In this document: piece after piece, positions 47,624-56,388 of the stretch | How positions within the stretch are numbered: position 1 is the stretch's first letter | Layout of the letters: each line of letters starts with the position of its first letter | Source: Lachnospiraceae bacterium | GTDB lineage: Bacteria > Bacillota > Clostridia > Lachnospirales > Lachnospiraceae | Reading direction: 5' to 3' | NCBI GenBank assembly: GCA_024687745.1 | Contig: JAILEM010000084.1 | Location: 1 to 64,000 of the forward strand | DNA: 64,000 bases | Notes under the pieces: model-generated | Seen by the model: only the letters and a program-made list of their open reading frames with translations | What the model was told of the DNA's origin: nothing | Databases searched by the model: none | Made by a program: the position numbers and the translations under genes

Positions 47624-49708
47624 TCAACAATTATCGCTCAATAAAGGTTCATTTAATTCAGAAAGTCCTTCGAGAACAAATAACCCGTCCTTAATTATTT
47701 CCGTTATACTCCCGTCAGGATGTATGGCCTCTATCAGACCAAGCTCGCTATATGGTATCGTTATATCCGTATGGCAGTAAAAATATGCCTCTTCAGGCTT
47801 TGTTTTTCTTTTATCCGAACATTCATTGGATCTTGCAATGATCTCTTTTTTGTCAGGATTATATACTCTGACCTCTTCCTCGTGTGAATAACAGGTGTCA
47901 CCTATGGCAAAATGCGGCCCCGTCTTTTCTCCTATGAGGATCGGAAGCCTGCCCCCTATGTCATAATCTCTCGACATCCTGTAGGCTGTGGTATTGGTTC
48001 CGATGGCAAATTCTCCCATCGGCAGACTCTTGTGGTGGAAAAGGAGATTATCTTCTATAAATCTTCTGTTCTCCTCTTCACCCTCAAAATTTTTGCAGGA
48101 ATAGTCCGACACCATCCCGTCCTTAAAATATACATGAAGATCTTTATATTTCAGACCGTTGAGATATACCTCCGTTACGTGAAGGCATCCGTTTGTACCC
48201 TTCAAAACAGGCGATGTAAAGACCTCTCCTACAGGAATGTTGACATCGGCAACACAGTTTTCAAATTTTGTTTCATGCAAAGGATCATTTAGTTTACATA
48301 ACTCTACGGTGAGTTCTGTAACATTACCTGCTTCCCTTTTCCCTGCAACATGAACTCTGTCTGCCCTGTCAAGAACGTCGATCATCTTCTGCTGCATCTT
48401 CTCATATTTACCCTGATCAAGTGTATTGATCTTAACAGTATCCTTAAAGATCGCTTCATAATCTTTTCCTATCTCGGGCAGGGGATAAGCGATGATCGTA
48501 AAGCTCCTCTCCTCACGATTTATATATTCGTTTACAAGCCTTCCCGACTTATCGGAAAGCTCGACCGAAAGCTTTCTCTGCCTGTCCGAAAGCTTCATGG
48601 CATGCTCGCATGCCTTTGGAGCAAAAGGATCCTCGCCAAAGACCTCCATTACGGCCGGTCCTGCATATCCGTAAGCAAGTTCCTTATTCTCTTCATAGAT
48701 ATTCTTCATCAGATCGAGCCTTCGCTGTATATATTCACTGTCTAAGAACAGCGCATTGTCCTCCCTGTGATCATAATCAAACTGACGGTTCGGTATGGCT
48801 CCGTAGCATCCTATCCTGTTAAGGGACTTTTTGACAACGGCCAGGGATGCCGCCCTGTATAATATCGGCTGTAATCCCATTTTTTCAAACTGTTTTACCG
48901 CCTCTCTGACTATGCGTTCAAATCCGAGACAGTACCGTATATCTACAGTAGTCTTCTTATCAAGAGGCTTGGATGCCTTGATGAATCCTATCCTGTACCC
49001 CTCTGTATAAGTAGACGCCATCGCCTCTATCTCCTCAGAGGAAAAAGTGTTCAAAAACTCTGCTGTCTTAAGTTCATTATCTGTTATGTATTCACCGAAA
49101 TCATAAAGATATCTTGTTGACGTAAGATCAGATGACATTATCTTATCCCTGATAAACGACCTTTCCGGTGATAAAGTATCTGTTATCCTGTCCTTCAGGA
49201 TTATTTCAAGATTATCCCTCTCAAACCAGTACAGAACATCCCTTATCTCTTCGGGATCCGGAGTCTCCCCGTCCATAAAGGAATAGGTGATCATATTGTA
49301 TATCTCTATGAACAGCTCCTGATAGATCGTGACTATCTCCTTTTTGCCCTCAAAAGCATAAGGGATAAGTCCCTTTAGTTCAGCACTTAAAAAGCACAGA
49401 TACTGTCCGATCTTTGGATCAACACCGTTATTTATTGCCATCTCATGCATGAATCCGGGATTTAAATATGAGGTGTCATAATTTTCGGGAAGGATATCCT
49501 TATAAAGCTCCTGATTCAGGTTTTTTGCCGCCTTTTCATCAAGTTTACATAACTCGTTGTCTTCGGATAACCCGATGACCATTTTTATCAAAGTCATGAA
49601 GGCTGCCGTGTCCTTAAAATACTCTTTAAAAGGTATTTCCGGCATAAACTCGTCGGCGATCTCGCCTATTCTCTCTGTGGATAATGTGTATCTTTCTTCC
49701 AATATCAT
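47624..49708 (-). CDS. Aminopeptidase, M29-like C-terminal half with long N-terminal region
   Basis: NVPVGEVFTSP-like (DVNIPVGEVFTSPVLKG), GEFAIGTN, LIGEKTGPHFAIGDTCY, CHTDITIPYSE. Confidence 0.78.
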   Translation of the reverse strand: MILEERYTLSTERIGEIADEFMPEIPFKEYFKDTAAFMTLIKMVIGLSEDNELCKLDEKAAKNLNQELYKDILPENYDTSYLNPGFMHEMAINNGVDPKIGQYLCFLSAELKGLIPYAFEGKKEIVTIYQELFIEIYNMITYSFMDGETPDPEEIRDVLYWFERDNLEIILKDRITDTLSPERSFIRDKIMSSDLTSTRYLYDFGEYITDNELKTAEFLNTFSSEEIEAMASTYTEGYRIGFIKASKPLDKKTTVDIRYCLGFERIVREAVKQFEKMGLQPILYRAASLAVVKKSLNRIGCYGAIPNRQFDYDHREDNALFLDSEYIQRRLDLMKNIYEENKELAYGYAGPAVMEVFGEDPFAPKACEHAMKLSDRQRKLSVELSDKSGRLVNEYINREERSFTIIAYPLPEIGKDYEAIFKDTVKINTLDQGKYEKMQQKMIDVLDRADRVHVAGKREAGNVTELTVELCKLNDPLHETKFENCVADVNIPVGEVFTSPVLKGTNGCLHVTEVYLNGLKYKDLHVYFKDGMVSDYSCKNFEGEEENRRFIEDNLLFHHKSLPMGEFAIGTNTTAYRMSRDYDIGGRLPILIGEKTGPHFAIGDTCYSHEEEVRVYNPDKKEIIARSNECSDKRKTKPEEAYFYCHTDITIPYSELGLIEAIHPDGSITEIIKDGLFVLEGLSELNEPLLSDNC
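48291..48304 (+). repeat. 14-mer AGTTTACATAACTC inside the M29-like gene
   Basis: Exact copy; encodes ELCKL on the minus strand. Confidence 0.9.
49542..49555 (+). repeat. 14-mer AGTTTACATAACTC inside the M29-like gene, second copy
   Basis: Exact copy in the same reading frame (ELCKL). Confidence 0.9.
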
Positions 49709-49709
49709 C

Positions 49710-50042
49710 TTAAGCCCCCCAGATTATTAAAAGTATCCATAATATGAAATCAAATATGTTCAAGCCTATCGAAAGGTATGGAACCCAGAGATAGACATCT
49801 CTTTCATTGATATTTATAAAAGCAGCAATGACACTTATGATATTTAATAATATCGCAAAAAAACCGACACCACCTATATGGGTCCCGATATCTCCTCCGG
49901 CGGAATATGCCATTATGACTGCCCCTATAAGCCCTAACAGAGAAAGGGCTGCAAGGGAGATCGACAAAATTCCCGTAAAGGAATGATGCCTTGTAGTGAA
50001 CATAAAGCTCTTTTTCTTTTTGATCTTTTTAGGCTTTGGCAT
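49710..50042 (-). CDS. Small membrane protein of unknown function
   Basis: 110 aa, Lys-rich N-terminus, three hydrophobic segments; 1-bp overlap with the pyrE start. Confidence 0.7.
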   Translation of the reverse strand: MPKPKKIKKKKSFMFTTRHHSFTGILSISLAALSLLGLIGAVIMAYSAGGDIGTHIGGVGFFAILLNIISVIAAFININERDVYLWVPYLSIGLNIFDFILWILLIIWGA

Positions 50043-50716
50043 CAGTTAACACCGTACTTCCCGTAATAATCCGAAAGTGCTGCCATTATATCATCATCAA
50101 TGATCACTCTTCCATTTACATTTTTGTTATGGAGATGCTTTATGACCTCCTCCATTGTTACTATCGCTCCGGTCTTAATACCGTAATCCTCACTTATCTG
50201 CTCTAAGGCACTTATATCTTTACTTCCCTTTTCCATCCTGTTAAGCGAAACCATAAGTCCCAAAACCTCTGCATCAGCCTGGGCTTTTATTATCGGAAAG
50301 GTCTCCTCAATGGATTTTCCGGAGGTGGTAACATCCTCTATTATAACTACCCTGTCACCGTCCTTAAGCTTTGATCCAAGCAGTATACCCGTATCGCCGT
50401 GATCCTTGACTTCTTTCCTGTTAGAGCAGTACCTTATCTCTTTTCCGAAAAGTGAAGAATATGCTATCGCCGTGGTCACCGATAAGGGAATACCCTTATA
50501 AGCAGGTCCGAAAAGCACGTCAAAATCATCCCCGTAGGCTTCGTGTATGGCACGTGCGTAATATTCTCCAAGGACCCTTAACTGCCTTCCCGTTACATAG
50601 GCTCCGGCATTCATAAAAAAAGGAGAGATCCTTCCGCTCTTGAGAGTGAATTCTCCGAATTTCAGAACATCACACTCGATCATAAAATCTATGAATTCCT
50701 CTTTATATGTTTGCAT
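50042..50716 (-). CDS. pyrE: Orotate phosphoribosyltransferase
   Basis: FTLKSGRISPFFMNAGAYVTG, VLFGPAYKGIPLSV, RVVIIEDVTTSGKSI. Confidence 0.95.
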   Translation of the reverse strand: MQTYKEEFIDFMIECDVLKFGEFTLKSGRISPFFMNAGAYVTGRQLRVLGEYYARAIHEAYGDDFDVLFGPAYKGIPLSVTTAIAYSSLFGKEIRYCSNRKEVKDHGDTGILLGSKLKDGDRVVIIEDVTTSGKSIEETFPIIKAQADAEVLGLMVSLNRMEKGSKDISALEQISEDYGIKTGAIVTMEEVIKHLHNKNVNGRVIIDDDIMAALSDYYGKYGVN

Positions 50717-51629
50717 TTATATCCTCCTTCATATCGATGACTGCCCTTCTTGCAGCCTCTTCAAAATTATTTTCGCCGTATTTTGCATATTTTTCCTGTG
50801 TATAGGCCGCAATGATCCCCCTGGAAGAATTGACGATGGCTCCAAGACCATCCTCATTAAAGAAATGCTTAAGATCCTTCCCGCTTCCTCCCTGGGCTCC
50901 GTATCCGGGAACCAGAATATAGGATGATGGCATGATCTTTCTGAGAGCCTTTCCGACCTCAGGATATGTCGCTCCTACAACAGCACCCACATCGCTGTAG
51001 CCCTCATGAATAAGCTCCTTGCCCCATTCATTTACCTTTTCACCGACTATCTCATAAAGAGGTCTGTTGTCTGCATCTGAAAGAAGCCTGTCCTGGAATT
51101 CGCCGCTGCTCCTATTTGAAGTTTTGACCAAAACGAATATCCCCTTATCCTCTTCCTCACATACTTTCACAAACGGATTGACTCCGTCTGAACCAAGGTA
51201 CGGATTTACCGTAGCAAAGTCTTCATCAAAGGCTGATATTCTTGTCAGACCGACCGGAGTCTTCCCCAGATGGCCAATGGCATAAGCCTCTGAAGTAGAG
51301 CCTATATCGCCCCTCTTTATATCTCCGATGACTAAAAGACCCTTTTTTCTGCAGTAGTCAACGGTCTTTTTGAAGGCTATGACTCCGGGCACACCGAACT
51401 GTTCATACATAGCTATCTGGGGCTTAACAGCCGGGATCAGATCATTTATCGCATCCACTATGGCCTTGTTAAACTGCCATATCGCTTCTCCTGCCCCCTC
51501 AAGTGTTTCTCCGAATTCGGAAAAAGCTTTTTTCTGTATATATTCCGGAACAAATTTAAGCATCGGATCAAGCCCCGCTACTATCGGTGCATTTTTCTTC
51601 TTTATCTCACTTATCAATCTTTCTATCAT
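50703..51629 (-). CDS. pyrF: Orotidine 5'-phosphate decarboxylase
   Basis: VAGLDPMLKFVPEYI, VIGDIKRGDIGSTSEAYA, YILVPGYGAQGGSGKDL. Start at MIERLISEI (51629). Confidence 0.94.
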   Translation of the reverse strand: MIERLISEIKKKNAPIVAGLDPMLKFVPEYIQKKAFSEFGETLEGAGEAIWQFNKAIVDAINDLIPAVKPQIAMYEQFGVPGVIAFKKTVDYCRKKGLLVIGDIKRGDIGSTSEAYAIGHLGKTPVGLTRISAFDEDFATVNPYLGSDGVNPFVKVCEEEDKGIFVLVKTSNRSSGEFQDRLLSDADNRPLYEIVGEKVNEWGKELIHEGYSDVGAVVGATYPEVGKALRKIMPSSYILVPGYGAQGGSGKDLKHFFNEDGLGAIVNSSRGIIAAYTQEKYAKYGENNFEEAARRAVIDMKEDINANI

Positions 51630-51659
51630 GAATAGGACTCTCCTTGTTTTTACTGAACG

Positions 51660-51692
51660 AAAAAGAAGGAAATGCATTTTATGCATTTCCTT
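51660..51692 (-). terminator. Terminator downstream of nrdD
   Basis: Perfect stem AAGGAAATGCA/TGCATTTCCTT (51666-51692) followed on the minus strand by CTTTTTC. Confidence 0.7.
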
Positions 51693-51703
51693 CGGGTCTT
51701 TCC

Positions 51704-54094
51704 TTATGCCAAAACCATATCCCTTTGTTCTGCATACCTCTTTATGTTTGAAGCATTGGAATATTTAACGTAATCATCTCCGTCTATCACCACCAGAGTC
51801 GGTGCCTGCATCACCCCGTATTTTCTGGTGAGCTCTATATTTTCTTCGGCGTCGATCATTATAACCTTTTCATCCTTAAGATATTCCTTTGCAAGCTTGC
51901 AGTTCGGACAGGTCTTGGTCGTGAACAGATATTTGATCTTTCCTACAGGCGAAACATCTACCTCGTCATTACTCCCAAGTCCCTTAAAGGTTACCATGGC
52001 AGCTGTGGGCTTCTTTAATGTGGAATTATCTATATCATATACTACCCTGTTCTTATATTCCTGCGCCTTACCGTCATTCCAGTTCTGAACCGGTCTGTAA
52101 TATCCGGTTATCCTGCTGTAAACCTCCGTATTCTTACCACAGTGCGGACAGGTCGTCTGCTCTCCCGCAAGATATCCATGCTCCCTGCATATTGAATATG
52201 TAGGTGAGAGTGTATAATAAGGAAGTCTGTAATTCTCAGCTATCTTCCTTACGAGATTAGCCGCAGCCTTCCAGTCAGGAAGCTTTTCTCCGAGGAAGGC
52301 ATGAAATACCGTTCCGGAAGTGTAGAGTGTCTGCAGATCATCCTGAATATCCAGCGCATCAAAGATATCGGCGGTATATTCAACCGGAAGGTGTGAGCTG
52401 TTGGTGTAATACGGTGTATCTCCGGGCTTGCCCGCCGTCTTTATATTAGGATATTTTTTCCTGTCATGTTTAGCAAGACGATAGGTCGTGCTCTCCGCCG
52501 GTGTGGCTTCAAGATTGTAAAGGTCCCCATACTGTTCCTGATAGTCTGACAGTCTGTTTCTCATATGTGTCAGTACCTCTTTGGTAAATTCCTGGGTCCT
52601 TCTGTCGGTCATATCTGCTCTTAACCAGTTTGCATTTAATCCGACCTCGTTCATTCCTATAAGACCGATGGTTGAAAAATGATTTTCAAAGCTTCCGAGA
52701 TATCTCTTTGTATAAGGATATAAACCTTCTTCAAGAAGCTTAGAGATGACGCCTCTCTTGATCTTTAAGCTTCTTGCCGAGATATCCATCATCCTGTCGA
52801 GCCTTCTGTAGAAATCATTCTTATCCTTGGAGAGATATGCTATCCTTGGCATATTGATGGTGACAACGCCTACCGAACCCGTACTTTCTCCCGATCCGAA
52901 GAAACCACCTGTTTTTTTACGAAGCTCTCTTAAGTCAAGTCTGAGCCTGCAGCACATGGATCTTACGTCGCTGGGCTCCATGTCGGAATTGATATAATTT
53001 GAGAAATACGGTGTTCCGTACTTTGATGTCATTTCAAATAACAGTCTGTTATTTTCGGTATCCGACCAGTCAAAATCCTTCGTTATTGAATAAGTAGGGA
53101 TAGGATACTGGAAGCCTCTTCCGTTGGCATCGCCCTCTATCATGGTTTCAATAAATGCCTTATTGACCATGTCCATTTCCTTCTTGCAATCCTTATAGCA
53201 GAAATCCATTTCCTTTCCGCCGACTATTGCCGGAAGCTCGGCAAGATCTGCCGGAACCGTCCAGTCAAGGGTTATATTGGAAAACGGCGCCTGCGTTCCC
53301 CATCTGCTTGGAGTGTTTACTCCGTAGATGAAAGATTCTATACATTTCTTAACATCATCATATGTAAGGTTATCTACCTTTACAAAGGGAGCAAGATAGG
53401 TATCAAAGGATGAAAAAGCCTGGGCTCCTGCCCATTCATTCTGCATTATCCCAAGGAAATTGACCATCTGGTTGCAGAGCACCGAAAGATGTGAGGCAGG
53501 TGCGGAAGTGATCTTTCCCGTTATTCCTCCAAGTCCTTCCTTGATAAGCTGCTTAAGGCTCCACCCTGCACAATATCCTGTAAGCATCGAAAGATCATGG
53601 ATATGGATATCCGCATTTCGGTGTGCGTCTGCTATCTCCTGGTCATAGATCTCCGATAGCCAGTAGTTTGCCGTTACAGCTCCCGAATTACTTAAGATAA
53701 GTCCGCCAACCGAATATGTTACGGTAGAATTCTCCTTGACTCTCCAGTCCTCTACCTTTACATAGCTGTTTACCACATCCTTATAATCAAGGATGGTGGA
53801 CTTCATATTACGCATTTTCTCTCTCTGCTTACGGTAAAGAATGTAGGCCTTTGCGACCTCTGTGTAACCTGCCTGTTCAAGAACCGTTTCAACACTGTCC
53901 TGAACATCCTCAACATGGATCTTGTCTCCGTCAAGCTTATCCTGGAAATCCGCGGTTACCCTTAACGCAAGAAGATCAATCATATCATTATTATAATTCT
54001 TATCACATGCTGTGAAAGCTTTCATAATGGCATCATTGATCTTTGTGAGATTAAAATCTGTTATTTCTCCGTCTCTTTTTACAACACTGAACAT
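51704..54094 (-). CDS. nrdD: Anaerobic ribonucleoside-triphosphate reductase with C-terminal redoxin-like domain
   Basis: ATP-cone N-terminus, CPHCG Zn motif, glycyl radical RITGYYRP; extra C-terminus KYLFTTKTCPNCKLAKEYLKDEKVIMIDAEEN...VMQAPTLVV. Confidence 0.95.
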   Translation of the reverse strand: MFSVVKRDGEITDFNLTKINDAIMKAFTACDKNYNNDMIDLLALRVTADFQDKLDGDKIHVEDVQDSVETVLEQAGYTEVAKAYILYRKQREKMRNMKSTILDYKDVVNSYVKVEDWRVKENSTVTYSVGGLILSNSGAVTANYWLSEIYDQEIADAHRNADIHIHDLSMLTGYCAGWSLKQLIKEGLGGITGKITSAPASHLSVLCNQMVNFLGIMQNEWAGAQAFSSFDTYLAPFVKVDNLTYDDVKKCIESFIYGVNTPSRWGTQAPFSNITLDWTVPADLAELPAIVGGKEMDFCYKDCKKEMDMVNKAFIETMIEGDANGRGFQYPIPTYSITKDFDWSDTENNRLLFEMTSKYGTPYFSNYINSDMEPSDVRSMCCRLRLDLRELRKKTGGFFGSGESTGSVGVVTINMPRIAYLSKDKNDFYRRLDRMMDISARSLKIKRGVISKLLEEGLYPYTKRYLGSFENHFSTIGLIGMNEVGLNANWLRADMTDRRTQEFTKEVLTHMRNRLSDYQEQYGDLYNLEATPAESTTYRLAKHDRKKYPNIKTAGKPGDTPYYTNSSHLPVEYTADIFDALDIQDDLQTLYTSGTVFHAFLGEKLPDWKAAANLVRKIAENYRLPYYTLSPTYSICREHGYLAGEQTTCPHCGKNTEVYSRITGYYRPVQNWNDGKAQEYKNRVVYDIDNSTLKKPTAAMVTFKGLGSNDEVDVSPVGKIKYLFTTKTCPNCKLAKEYLKDEKVIMIDAEENIELTRKYGVMQAPTLVVIDGDDYVKYSNASNIKRYAEQRDMVLA

Positions 54095-54168
54095 TTGATA
54101 ACAACCCCTTCCTTATTATAACCGGTCCCTTATTAATACTGTTCCCTCATATTTATCCGTCCAACACT

Positions 54169-54185
54169 TTGACTATTTTAGTCAA
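54169..54185. promoter_or_regulatory. Palindrome upstream of nrdD
   Basis: TTGACTATTTTAGTCAA (7-bp arms); related TTGACTATTTGAGTCA at 54386-54401. Confidence 0.45.
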
Positions 54186-54256
54186 CACTTTTTACCTGAC
54201 CTTGTCGAACGAACATATTTAGTATATAAAAAAATTTCAACTCCGTCAATACAAAA

Positions 54257-54304
54257 ACACAATATCTTTTGTGGTTTTTTTTAGATACACACAAGATATT
54301 GTGT
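54257..54304. promoter_or_regulatory. Putative tandem NrdR boxes
   Basis: ACACAATATCTTTTGT (54257-54272) and ACACAAGATATTGTGT (54289-54304), 16-bp linker; second is close to the published NrdR consensus acaCwAtATaTwGtgt. Confidence 0.65.
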
Positions 54305-54436
54305 TTTACAATAATTTATTTATGTAGACCTCGCGTCCCCTAAAGCCCCAATATATAGAGGTTTCGGAAATAGAGCAGCTGTTTTTTGACTATTTGAGTC
54401 ATTATTTGAGGGCACAATCTTTTGTATGAAATTTTT

Positions 54437-55426
54437 TTATCTGGTGCTTAAGAATATATTTTCCCTCTGTGCTTTCTCATCCACCGGATATGTATTAAGA
54501 TATTCCGCCATTTTGGCCTTTGCGGTCTCAAAGTCATTCATATATTCATAGGTCACTATCTCATTATACTTAAGACTCTGCATATATGCCTCGTCATTTG
54601 TTTCCATTCCCCTTGTAAAGGCAGTCAGTGCCCCGCTGTAATCCTTAAGCTGCAGTCTTATTAGCCCCAACTCATTATATATCTCCGCATCATCGGGGTT
54701 TGCTCCGAGATAGGTTTCAAAAAGGGATGCAGCATACCCGCTGTCTCCAAGCTTTGAATAAGTCTTTCCAAGATAAGCCACAAGCTCTGCATTATCATTT
54801 TTTCCTCTGGCCTTCTCAAGATAATTCCTCGCGTCATCATAATTTCCTAAATAATAGGAATAAACACCGTTCTGGTAATCACTGATCTTCTTGTCATTTT
54901 CCATCGCCCTTTTTATATAAGAGACACCGTCATCCTTATATCCGCAGGCTTCAAGATCCTTGTATATCCTTTCATACAGTTTATGATCAGTTTTGGTCAA
55001 TTCTACCGCTTTATTAAAATCCTTATCCGCCTCTTCCTTTTTCCCGTCATAAAGGCTGACCTTTCCCCTTAAATAATATGCATCCGCCCTTTCATCGTCC
55101 ATGCCTATTATTGCAGAATATATATTGTATGCCTCCTCATGATTTCCTGCCTTGTACTCAGCCAGCGCAAGATAGTAGGATATGTCATAATCGATATCCT
55201 TAACTATACCGTTTGACTCCTTAAGGGCAGCTTCAAAGGAGACGACCGCATCCATGTATCTTCCCTGTGCGACGGCTGTAATGCCCTGATTCCTGTATTC
55301 CTCCTTCTTCGAAAGAGGAGAGCCCTTACATCCGCCCAAAAGAACCGAAACGGTCATTGAACAGAATATGATCGACATCAGTCTGATTTTTTTTCCTTTG
55401 GTTCTTTTTAACACAGGCATATCCAA
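54437..55426 (-). CDS. Tetratricopeptide-repeat lipoprotein
   Basis: Lipobox VLLGGC, multiple TPR-like units (ADAYYLRGKVSLYDGKKEEADKDFNKAVEL; AEIYNELGLIRLQLKDYSGALTAFTRG). Confidence 0.85.
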   Translation of the reverse strand: MDMPVLKRTKGKKIRLMSIIFCSMTVSVLLGGCKGSPLSKKEEYRNQGITAVAQGRYMDAVVSFEAALKESNGIVKDIDYDISYYLALAEYKAGNHEEAYNIYSAIIGMDDERADAYYLRGKVSLYDGKKEEADKDFNKAVELTKTDHKLYERIYKDLEACGYKDDGVSYIKRAMENDKKISDYQNGVYSYYLGNYDDARNYLEKARGKNDNAELVAYLGKTYSKLGDSGYAASLFETYLGANPDDAEIYNELGLIRLQLKDYSGALTAFTRGMETNDEAYMQSLKYNEIVTYEYMNDFETAKAKMAEYLNTYPVDEKAQRENIFLSTR

Positions 55427-55505
55427 TCCTTAATGATCATATATAAAACAAGCTTATAAGCAAAAGATTCAAAACCCCGGAAGCGATCCCTTTATCATTT
55501 CAGTC

Positions 55506-55641
55506 AATTGCTGCAGACCTTTAACCATTACAGATAATTAACCGTTGCAGGTCTTTAACCATTGCCGAACCTTAACCGTTACAGACCTTTAGCCGTTGCC
55601 GAACCTTAACCGTTACAAACCTTTAACCGTTGCAGACCTTT
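55506..55641. repeat. 17-bp tandem repeat, 8 units, overlapping the 3' end of the HAD gene
   Basis: Consensus aaccgttgcagaccttt; unit boundaries 55506, 55523, 55540, 55557, 55574, 55591, 55608, 55625. Confidence 0.95.
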
Positions 55642-56258
55642 ATAAGATCAGGGACCTTATCAATAATATGATCCGGAGCTTTAGTATCGCCAAAACCGTA
55701 TGCGGCAAAGCAGAAGGGCACCTTTGCCTTTATACATGCCACATGGTCCATATCCGTATCTCCGACATAAACAGGATTTTTTAGACCGTACCGGTCAATA
55801 ATGATCCTTATGTTATCCGCCTTTAGTTTATCAGTGTCCCCGGGACATATCCCTTCGGTGAAATAATGACCCAATCCTGTCTTTCTCGAAAAAAGATCTA
55901 TATATCCCTGCTGGCAGTTGCTGACTATAAAAAGCGGATGATCAGTACTCAGTTCCTTAAGCGTATCCTCGAGCCCCGGATATACAACTCCTGCCTCTGC
56001 CTCAAGAAATTCAAATTCGTATCCTGAACAGACCTTTAAAAAAGCTTCCCTTTCTTCCATTGCAGATTCCGGAATGATATTTTCTATTATCTCCAACATG
56101 GGAAGACCAAAAAGCCCTTTAAGCGTATCGGCAGTGATCCTATTGGAATAACCCGAATCGTGAAGGGCCTTATTCCATGCCTTCTCAACCACATAAGTCG
56201 AATCCCACAGTGTACCGTCCACATCAAAAATAATACCATCATATCTGTGATCTGACAT
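55623..56258 (-). CDS. HAD superfamily hydrolase (phosphoglycolate phosphatase-like)
   Basis: IIFDVDGTLWDSTYVVEKAW, FIVSNCQQGYIDLF, YVGDTDMDHVACIKAKVPFCFAAYGFG. Start at MSDHRYDG (56258). Confidence 0.9.
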   Translation of the reverse strand: MSDHRYDGIIFDVDGTLWDSTYVVEKAWNKALHDSGYSNRITADTLKGLFGLPMLEIIENIIPESAMEEREAFLKVCSGYEFEFLEAEAGVVYPGLEDTLKELSTDHPLFIVSNCQQGYIDLFSRKTGLGHYFTEGICPGDTDKLKADNIRIIIDRYGLKNPVYVGDTDMDHVACIKAKVPFCFAAYGFGDTKAPDHIIDKVPDLIKVCNG

Positions 56259-56299
56259 ATAAATCTCCTTTATTATCCATGATAGCAAAATCGACACGC

Positions 56300-56367
56300 A
56301 TCATCCTTATACTATCATCTGTATTATCATCCTTATATTATCATCCTTATACTATCATCTTTATACT
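56300..56367. repeat. ~14-bp tandem repeat, 5 units
   Basis: atcatccttatact, atcatctgtatt, atcatccttatatt, atcatccttatact, atcatctttatact. Confidence 0.9.
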
Positions 56368-56388
56368 TATCTATCATAAGGATCCGCT

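Noticed and set aside
47519-47630. Purine riboswitch upstream of purE
   Set aside because: No conserved purine-aptamer core was found by eye; only a short ccctt/aaggg hairpin.
55506-55641. Possible CRISPR array
   Set aside because: The 17-bp units are directly adjacent with no spacers and no cas genes are nearby; it is a simple tandem repeat.
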